Source of the DNA: Candidatus Bipolaricaulota bacterium
GTDB taxonomy: Bacteria; Bipolaricaulota; Bipolaricaulia; Bipolaricaulales; Bipolaricaulaceae
DNA: 10,685 nt
Assembly: GCA_015661965.1 (NCBI GenBank)
Contig: DQVA01000107.1
Coordinates: 1 to 10,685 of the forward strand
Direction: 5' to 3'
Shown: in pieces, positions 6,955-10,685 of the stretch
How positions within the stretch are numbered: the stretch's first letter is position 1
Layout: every line of letters starts with the position of its first letter
Notes under the pieces: model-generated
The model's database searches: none
Seen by the model: the letters and a program-made list of their open reading frames with translations, nothing else
Told to the model about the DNA's origin: nothing
Position numbers and translations under genes: made by a program

Positions 6955-6963
6955 AGTATAGCA
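6955..6963 (-). promoter_or_regulatory. Extended -10 promoter of the DUF177-ruvC-polA operon
   Basis: The minus strand reads TGCTATACT: a TATACT hexamer with the TGn extension. No clear -35 is seen 16-18 bases upstream (GCAACC is the nearest), which fits extended -10 promoters that need little -35 contact. The start site would be near 6948, giving a leader of about 23 bases that carries the ribosome site. Confidence 0.65.
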
Positions 6964-7015
6964 CGAGCCACCGGGCCGGTTGCCCACAGCCAGGAGGATC
7001 CGAACAGCCCGGCAG

Positions 7016-7044
7016 TTGAGCCCAAGCCCCCTTGCCCCTACCAT
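7016..7044 (+). promoter_or_regulatory. Putative promoter of rplI-murJ
   Basis: TTGAGC (7016-7021) and TACCAT (7039-7044) are spaced by exactly 17 bases. Each hexamer matches the sigma-70 consensus at four positions. Transcription would begin near 7051, just ahead of the ribosome site before the ATG at 7066. It diverges from the DUF177 promoter about 55 bases away. Confidence 0.5.
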
Positions 7045-7059
7045 TGGCGGACAAGGGGG
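7027..7059 (+). repeat. Perfect 8-bp inverted repeat covering the rplI ribosome site
   Basis: CCCCCTTG (7027-7034) and CAAGGGGG (7052-7059) are perfect complements with a 17-base loop. The right arm is the Shine-Dalgarno sequence of rplI (AAGGGGG, seven bases before the ATG at 7066). If the left arm is transcribed, the hairpin would hide the ribosome site. If transcription starts near 7051, only the right arm is in the message. Confidence 0.55.
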
Positions 7060-7065
7060 ATCGAC

Positions 7066-7512
7066 ATGAAAGTGCTATTGATCAAGGAAGTTCCCGGCCT
7101 GGGGATCCCGGGCGACGTGGTGGAGGTAAAGGACGGCTACGCCCGCAATTACTTGCTTCCCAGGGGCTTGGCCACAAAACCCACTCCCCATGAGATGGCC
7201 CGCTACGAGAAGCTCCGCGCCCAGTATCAGGCGGAACTCGCGGACCGGCGCACCCGGGCCCAGATGTTGGCGGAGCGGCTTTCCGGGGCGGAACTATCCT
7301 TCGCCCGCAAGGTCCACGACGAAGACAAGCTGTATGCCATGGTCCGCCCTCAAGATGTGGCCAGGGCCATCGAGGAGCAGTTCGGGGAGAAGGTCGATCC
7401 CCACCGGATCGTGATGGAGCCCATCCAGGCCCTCGGGGAATACGAGGTAGAGATCGGCATCTACGAGGACATCACCGCCACGGTCAAGGTCACGGTGACC
7501 GCGGCCGACTGA
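7066..7512 (+). CDS. rplI: Large-subunit ribosomal protein L9
   Basis: bL9 binds 23S rRNA near the L1 stalk and helps keep the reading frame. The 148-residue length is typical. The N-terminal rRNA-binding domain reads MKVLLIKEVPGLGIPGDVVE and continues with the L9 signature around VKDGYARNYLLPRGLA at residues 22-37. A long charged helix from about 41 to 75 joins it to the C-terminal domain, which ends with the beta strands YEVEIGIYEDITATVKVTV. The ATG at 7066 follows AAGGGGG. The gene is more often beside rpsF, ssb and rpsR or dnaB; none of those is here. Its TGA overlaps the ATG of murJ by one base. Confidence 0.98.
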   Translation: MKVLLIKEVPGLGIPGDVVEVKDGYARNYLLPRGLATKPTPHEMARYEKLRAQYQAELADRRTRAQMLAERLSGAELSFARKVHDEDKLYAMVRPQDVARAIEEQFGEKVDPHRIVMEPIQALGEYEVEIGIYEDITATVKVTVTAAD

Positions 7513-9071
7513 TGCCCCTCGCCCCACTCCGGGGCCGCCTGCGGGCCCTGACCCGGGCCGCTGGTTGGGGAAATCTCATCCGCCCTTTACTGGGGGGTGC
7601 GTTTTCCGGGGCGGTGTTCCGGGGGGCGGCGGGAACCGCCTTATCCCGTGTGGTGGGGCTGGGGAGGGAGGTGGCCCTGGCCCACGTGTTCGGGGCCTCC
7701 GCGGCCTTGGATGCGTTCTTCATCGCCTACTTCGTGCCGAACCTGCTGCGGCGCCTGTTGGGGGAGGGGGGGATGGCCGCCGCCTTCCTGCCCCTGTACG
7801 TGCAGGCCGGGGACGAGGGCGCCCCGTTCGCCCGGGCCACGTTACGGATCCTGATCGTGGTGCTGGTCCCCATTTGCGCTCTGGGGGCGGTGCTGGCGCC
7901 GGTTTACATCCCTGCCCTGGCGGCCGGTTTCCCCCGCGGGAAACTCACCCTAGCCGTATCCTTGGCCCGCTGGACGTTCCCCTTTTTGGCAATGGCTTCT
8001 TTTTCCGCCCTGGCCGGGGCGATCCTGAACGCCCACGGCAGGTTCTTCCTGCCGGCGGTGGCCCCCAGCGCCTGGAGCCTGGGGCTGATCGCAGGGGCGC
8101 TCCTCGTCTCTCGGCTCGTCTCGCCGCCGGTGTTGGGGCTAGCGGTGGGGCTCCTCCTCGGGGGGGCGGGGATGGTGGCGGTGCAAGCCCCGGCCGCCTG
8201 GCCCCACCTGCGGGGAGCGGGCCGGGCTTCCCCGGGAGACCTGGTGGCGCTGGGCCGGCGGCTGCTCCCGGTGCTGGGGGGGCTGGCGGTGGCGGAGATG
8301 AACCTGCTGGTGGACAACCGACTGGCCTCCTACCTCGCCGACGGCTCGGTGGCGACCCTGCAATACGCCATGCGGCTGTTCCAGCTCCCCTTGGGGATAC
8401 TGGCGGTGTCGGTGGCCACCGCCGCCTTGCCCCGCCTGTCCGCCTACGCGGCCGCGGGACGGGAGCAGGGGTTCCGGCAGGCCCTGGGGAAAGGGGTGGC
8501 GTTGGGGGCGGCCTTGCTGCTTCCCGCTACCTTCGGCCTCTTGGTACTGAGGAAGCCGGTGGTGCAACTCCTGTTCCAACACGGAGCGTTCACCGCCGCC
8601 GACACCGCCCGCACTGCCGCGGCCCTGGCCGCTTATCTTGCCGGCCTGTGGGGTTACGGGCTGGTGTACCTGTTCTCCCGGGCCTTTTACGCCCTGGGAC
8701 GGCCCGGGATCCCGGTGCTCACCGCGGCGGTGGCGGTGGGGGTGAACGTGGGGCTGGACCTGGCTTGGGTGGGACCGTGGGGCACGTTCGGGCTGGCATT
8801 GGCCACCGGGATGGCCGGCTGGGTGGATGCCCTGCTGCAGGGGGCGGCGCTATGGCGGTGGGGAGGAGGGTGGATCCCCTGGCGGGCCGTGGGCGCGGCC
8901 GGCCTGGCCGCCTTGGGGATGGGCGCTCTGCTGTGGGGGCTGGACCGCCTGGCCCTCGCTGGCCTGGCCCCCTGGGGCCGGGTGCTGCTTGGGGTGCCGG
9001 CCGGCCTCCTCCTGTACCTCTCCTTGGGACGCCTGGTTGGGCTCCAGCGCGCCCTCAAGGGCGCAGGATGA
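7512..9071 (+). CDS. murJ: Lipid II flippase MurJ (MviN family)
   Basis: MurJ moves lipid II across the inner membrane for peptidoglycan synthesis. The 519-residue protein is almost wholly made of hydrophobic segments, as expected for a MOP-superfamily carrier of about 14 helices. The N-terminal signature is clear: LSRVVGLGRE (Arg46, Arg52), AALDAFF (Asp67) and NLLRRLLGEGG (Arg80/81). These match the E. coli residues Arg18, Arg24, Asp39 and Arg52. The ATG at 7512 overlaps the rplI stop as TGATG but has no clear ribosome site, and it gives about 28 more residues (basic: RGRLRALTR) than E. coli MurJ has before the first Arg. A GTG at 7614 is an in-frame alternative starting VFRGAAGTALSR. The last 17 bases overlap the opposing Cys-rich gene. 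Confidence 0.94.
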   Translation: MPLAPLRGRLRALTRAAGWGNLIRPLLGGAFSGAVFRGAAGTALSRVVGLGREVALAHVFGASAALDAFFIAYFVPNLLRRLLGEGGMAAAFLPLYVQAGDEGAPFARATLRILIVVLVPICALGAVLAPVYIPALAAGFPRGKLTLAVSLARWTFPFLAMASFSALAGAILNAHGRFFLPAVAPSAWSLGLIAGALLVSRLVSPPVLGLAVGLLLGGAGMVAVQAPAAWPHLRGAGRASPGDLVALGRRLLPVLGGLAVAEMNLLVDNRLASYLADGSVATLQYAMRLFQLPLGILAVSVATAALPRLSAYAAAGREQGFRQALGKGVALGAALLLPATFGLLVLRKPVVQLLFQHGAFTAADTARTAAALAAYLAGLWGYGLVYLFSRAFYALGRPGIPVLTAAVAVGVNVGLDLAWVGPWGTFGLALATGMAGWVDALLQGAALWRWGGGWIPWRAVGAAGLAALGMGALLWGLDRLALAGLAPWGRVLLGVPAGLLLYLSLGRLVGLQRALKGAG

Positions 9072-9645
9072 TCCCCGACCGTCCCGGCTCCTCCGGGGGA
9101 TAGGTACCCAACAGGGCGGTCACGAACCGATCCGGCTCCTTGCGGGAGAAGTGTTCCAGGAAAGCGACCAGCCCTTCACATGCCTCCCGCAGCCCTTGCG
9201 GGTGGAGCTTCCCCTCCCGCACCAGCGGCAGCAGCCCCCGCTCCAGTAGCTCCCCCAGCTTGGGCAAATAAGGTTCCACCAGCTCGATGGGCGATAGCCG
9301 CCGGGCCAGGTACTGGAGGGCGGCGGCCACGTCGGCGTCCTGGGCCGGCTGGTGGTGGAGGAGCTGCGCCAGCGCGTACTTGAGGACCTCCATGTAGGGC
9401 AGCAGCTCCTCCAGCCCCCGGCGGGCCAGGGCTTCCTCGAACTCCCGCCAGGCCTGTTCAAGCTCGCGGGCCTTCCGCTCCCGCCGCCGCCGCTCCGCCG
9501 CGACCAGGTAGGCACAGCTGGCCGGACAGGCGATGGACTTCTGCCGATGGGTCCCACAGCAGGTGCTGCAGATCAGGGCGTCCAGGGCCGGGCAGCGGCG
9601 TTCCCCCAGCCGCTGCCCACAGAGCGGGCAACGCCCCGCGCTCAT
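9055..9645 (-). CDS. Cys-rich (zinc-binding-like) protein of unknown function
   Basis: The function of this 196-residue protein is not known to me. Residues 1-46 form a Cys cluster: C6-PL-C9, C18-PALDALIC26-STC29-C30-GTHRQ and IAC40-PASC44-AYL. Hypothetical proteins with similar CPAL...C..CCG..R....C...C.YL patterns occur in other bacteria, and the eight cysteines suggest one or two zinc sites. Residues 50-75 are a very basic then acidic helix (AERRRRERKARELEQ), probably a coiled coil. The rest is helical and lacks a recognisable enzyme motif. Its ATG overlaps the stop of the DUF59 gene as ATGA, so it is probably made together with the Fe-S assembly factor. Its 3' end runs 17 bases into murJ. 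Confidence 0.82.
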   Translation of the reverse strand: MSAGRCPLCGQRLGERRCPALDALICSTCCGTHRQKSIACPASCAYLVAAERRRRERKARELEQAWREFEEALARRGLEELLPYMEVLKYALAQLLHHQPAQDADVAAALQYLARRLSPIELVEPYLPKLGELLERGLLPLVREGKLHPQGLREACEGLVAFLEHFSRKEPDRFVTALLGTYPPEEPGRSGIILRP

Positions 9646-9947
9646 AGGCCGCTGAAGTGCCTACGGGCCTCCTCGGACATCATCTCCGGCGTCCAGCGGG
9701 GCTCCCACACCAGGCTCACCTCGACCTCGTAGCCCTCGAACGCCTGGCGCAGGGCCTGTTCCACTTGGGCGGCCAGGGTCCCGGCCAGGGGGCAGCCCGG
9801 GGTGGTGAGGGTCATGTCCACCGAGATCTTGCCCTCGGAGATGTCCACATCGTAGATCAGCCCCAGGTCCACCACGTTGATCCCCAGCTCGGGGTCGATC
9901 ACCTGTTCCCGCAGCACCTCTCGCACCGCATCGGTGGTGGGCTTCAT
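9642..9947 (-). CDS. DUF59/MIP18-family (SufT/PaaD-like) Fe-S assembly factor
   Basis: This 101-residue protein is a stand-alone DUF59 (MIP18) domain. Residues 18-33 read DPELGINVVDLGLIYD, and TLTTPGCPLA carries the conserved Cys52. The end VSLVWEPRWTPEMMSEEAR matches the WxPxWTxxxMSEEAR tail of SufT-like and PaaD-like proteins. Such proteins help mature Fe-S proteins, while PaaD serves ring hydroxylation; no paa genes are here, so the general assembly role is more likely. The ATG at 9947 comes one base after the stop of the Rrf2 regulator. The frame is open further upstream, but that part shadows the regulator and is not family-like. Confidence 0.88.
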   Translation of the reverse strand: MKPTTDAVREVLREQVIDPELGINVVDLGLIYDVDISEGKISVDMTLTTPGCPLAGTLAAQVEQALRQAFEGYEVEVSLVWEPRWTPEMMSEEARRHFSGL

Positions 9948-9948
9948 G

Positions 9949-10359
9949 TCAGTTCGCCTTCCCCGCCATCCGCACCACATCTGCCAGGGTGAGCTTGGAG
10001 AGCTCCTCCTGGATCCGGCGTTCCAGATGGCGCCACAGCGGGGCGGTGGGGCACCCAGCGTCGATCTCGCAGTCCTCGCCAATGATGCAGGCCAATTTGG
10101 GCATCGGTCCCTCCAGTGCGGCCAGCACCCGGCTCACCGCGATCTCTTTCGGGGCCAAGGCCAGCCGATACCCCCCGGTGCGGCCCTTCTGGGCCGCCAC
10201 GATCCCCGCTTGCCTGAGATCCTGGAGGATCTTGCGCAGGAAGGCCTCTGGAACCCGATGGCGATCGGCGAGCACCCGGGCTGAGTGCCAGCGATCGCCC
10301 TCCACCGCGAGCTCATACAGTATCCGCATCCCGTAGTCCGTACGCTTGCTCAAGATCAT
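9949..10359 (-). CDS. Rrf2-family transcriptional regulator, IscR-like
   Basis: This 136-residue regulator begins MILSKRTDYGMRILYELA. It has a winged helix-turn-helix at about 26-67 (LADRHRVPEAFLRKILQDL, then the wing KGRTGGYRLA). The cluster region holds Cys91, Cys97 and Cys103 in an exact Cx5Cx5C pattern, equal to Cys92/98/104 of E. coli IscR, followed by PLW. That implies an Fe-S cluster as the sensing element. The position of IscR His107 is Ala106, so a different fourth ligand (perhaps His111, an Asp/Glu or water) would be needed. It is placed between dxr (10-base gap or less) and the DUF59 gene (one base gap), and may control its own operon and other Fe-S genes. NsrR-like nitric oxide sensing is an alternative. 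Confidence 0.93.
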   Translation of the reverse strand: MILSKRTDYGMRILYELAVEGDRWHSARVLADRHRVPEAFLRKILQDLRQAGIVAAQKGRTGGYRLALAPKEIAVSRVLAALEGPMPKLACIIGEDCEIDAGCPTAPLWRHLERRIQEELSKLTLADVVRMAGKAN

Positions 10360-10368
10360 GGCCCCATT

Positions 10369-10685
10369 TTATGGCTTGTTCGCCCATCGCTCCACAAACT
10401 CGCGGGCTCGGGCCCGGGCCCAGGAATCGGCCTCTTCGATATCGGAAAGGGACCGGACTTCAGTGGGGGAGTGGCGGGCCAGCACCCAGTCCAGGCCGGC
10501 GGCGATGGCGGGGAACGGGATCTCCCCAGCGAGAAAGGCAGCGACCAGCACCTCATCGGCGGCGTTGGCCGCCACCGGGGCGGTGCCCCCCGCCCTGCCG
10601 GCGGCCAGCACCGTCCAGTACCCGGGGTACCGGTCCCGGGGCAGCTCCCGGAACTCCAGGGACAGGCCGGGGAGGGAGAGCCGGC
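10369..10685 (-). CDS. dxr: 1-deoxy-D-xylulose 5-phosphate reductoisomerase, C-terminal part (cut by window)
   Basis: Dxr turns 1-deoxyxylulose 5-phosphate into methylerythritol 4-phosphate with NADPH, the committed step of the MEP isoprenoid pathway. Only about 105 C-terminal residues lie in the window. The frame runs open to the right edge, so the GTG at 10611 is internal and not a start. The recognisable part is the C-terminal helical domain: RAGGTAPVAANAADEVLVAAFLAGEIPF resembles the family's GG.APAVLNAANEVAVEAFL.G.I.F, followed by the final SLSDIEEADSWARARA helix. The catalytic and NADPH-binding regions are outside. Two family positions differ here (AANAADE for the usual LNAANE). The stop is TAA at 10369-10371, nine bases before the Rrf2 start, so the two genes are likely in one operon. 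Confidence 0.9.
   Translation of the reverse strand, partial: RLSLPGLSLEFRELPRDRYPGYWTVLAAGRAGGTAPVAANAADEVLVAAFLAGEIPFPAIAAGLDWVLARHSPTEVRSLSDIEEADSWARARAREFVERWANKP

Noticed and set aside
6456..7025. 190-codon extension of RuvC
   Set aside because: It shadows DUF177 and the promoter region; the GTG at 6455 gives the normal RuvC N-terminus.
7565..9103. 512-codon plus-strand frame over murJ
   Set aside because: Gly/Arg/Pro-rich shadow without membrane segments; the MurJ frame has full family signatures.
1..10685. CRISPR arrays, insertion sequences, prophage or defence genes, tRNA or rRNA genes
   Set aside because: No repeated spacer units, transposase or integrase motifs, tRNA-like cloverleaf or rRNA sequence was seen; the genes are housekeeping types with even base composition.

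Overview
The window is an ordinary stretch of chromosome from a GC-rich bacterium (roughly 70% G+C by eye). It carries almost no mobile or foreign signal. Packed genes with start/stop overlaps, a proline/arginine/leucine-rich protein style and G/C-ending codons are seen throughout. MurJ implies a peptidoglycan wall, and Dxr implies isoprenoid synthesis by the MEP route. The proteins look like those of thermophilic or deep-branching, uncultured lineages, but I cannot fix the phylum from sequence alone. No CRISPR array, tRNA, rRNA, insertion sequence or phage gene was found, and no gene-free stretch exceeds about 140 bases.

Layout, left to right. (1) Plus strand, 1-1437: the 3' part of an alkaline-phosphatase-superfamily phosphodiesterase, cut by the left edge, then a small cupin protein with a strong ribosome site. 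(2) Plus strand, 1506-2555: mnmA (tRNA 2-thiouridylase), preceded by an imperfect inverted repeat and a possible promoter that would give a leaderless message. (3) Minus strand, 6925 down to 2562: a four-gene operon read as DUF177/YceD-like zinc protein, ruvC, polA and a DUF6062-like double Cys/His protein. It starts from an extended -10 promoter, has GTGA and ATGA overlaps, and ends tail to tail with mnmA around a small GC hairpin. (4) Plus strand, 7066-9071: rplI (ribosomal protein L9) and murJ (lipid II flippase), joined by a TGATG overlap and transcribed divergently from operon 3. (5) Minus strand, from the right edge down to 9055: the C-terminal part of dxr, an IscR-like Rrf2 regulator, a DUF59/MIP18 (SufT-like) Fe-S assembly factor and a Cys-rich zinc protein. 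This operon runs into murJ with a 17-base tail-to-tail overlap.

Main themes. Operon 3 joins a ribosome-linked protein to two DNA recombination/repair enzymes. DUF177 is usually next to rpmF, which is absent here. Operon 5 joins the MEP enzyme Dxr to an Fe-S sensing regulator and an Fe-S assembly factor; the last two MEP enzymes (IspG, IspH) are known Fe-S proteins, so the grouping makes biological sense. MnmA carries a three-cysteine pattern that suggests an Fe-S-dependent type. I found no convincing wholly new system. The best leads are the two uncharacterised zinc-type proteins, the Rrf2 protein lacking the fourth IscR ligand, and the regulatory architecture upstream of mnmA and rplI.
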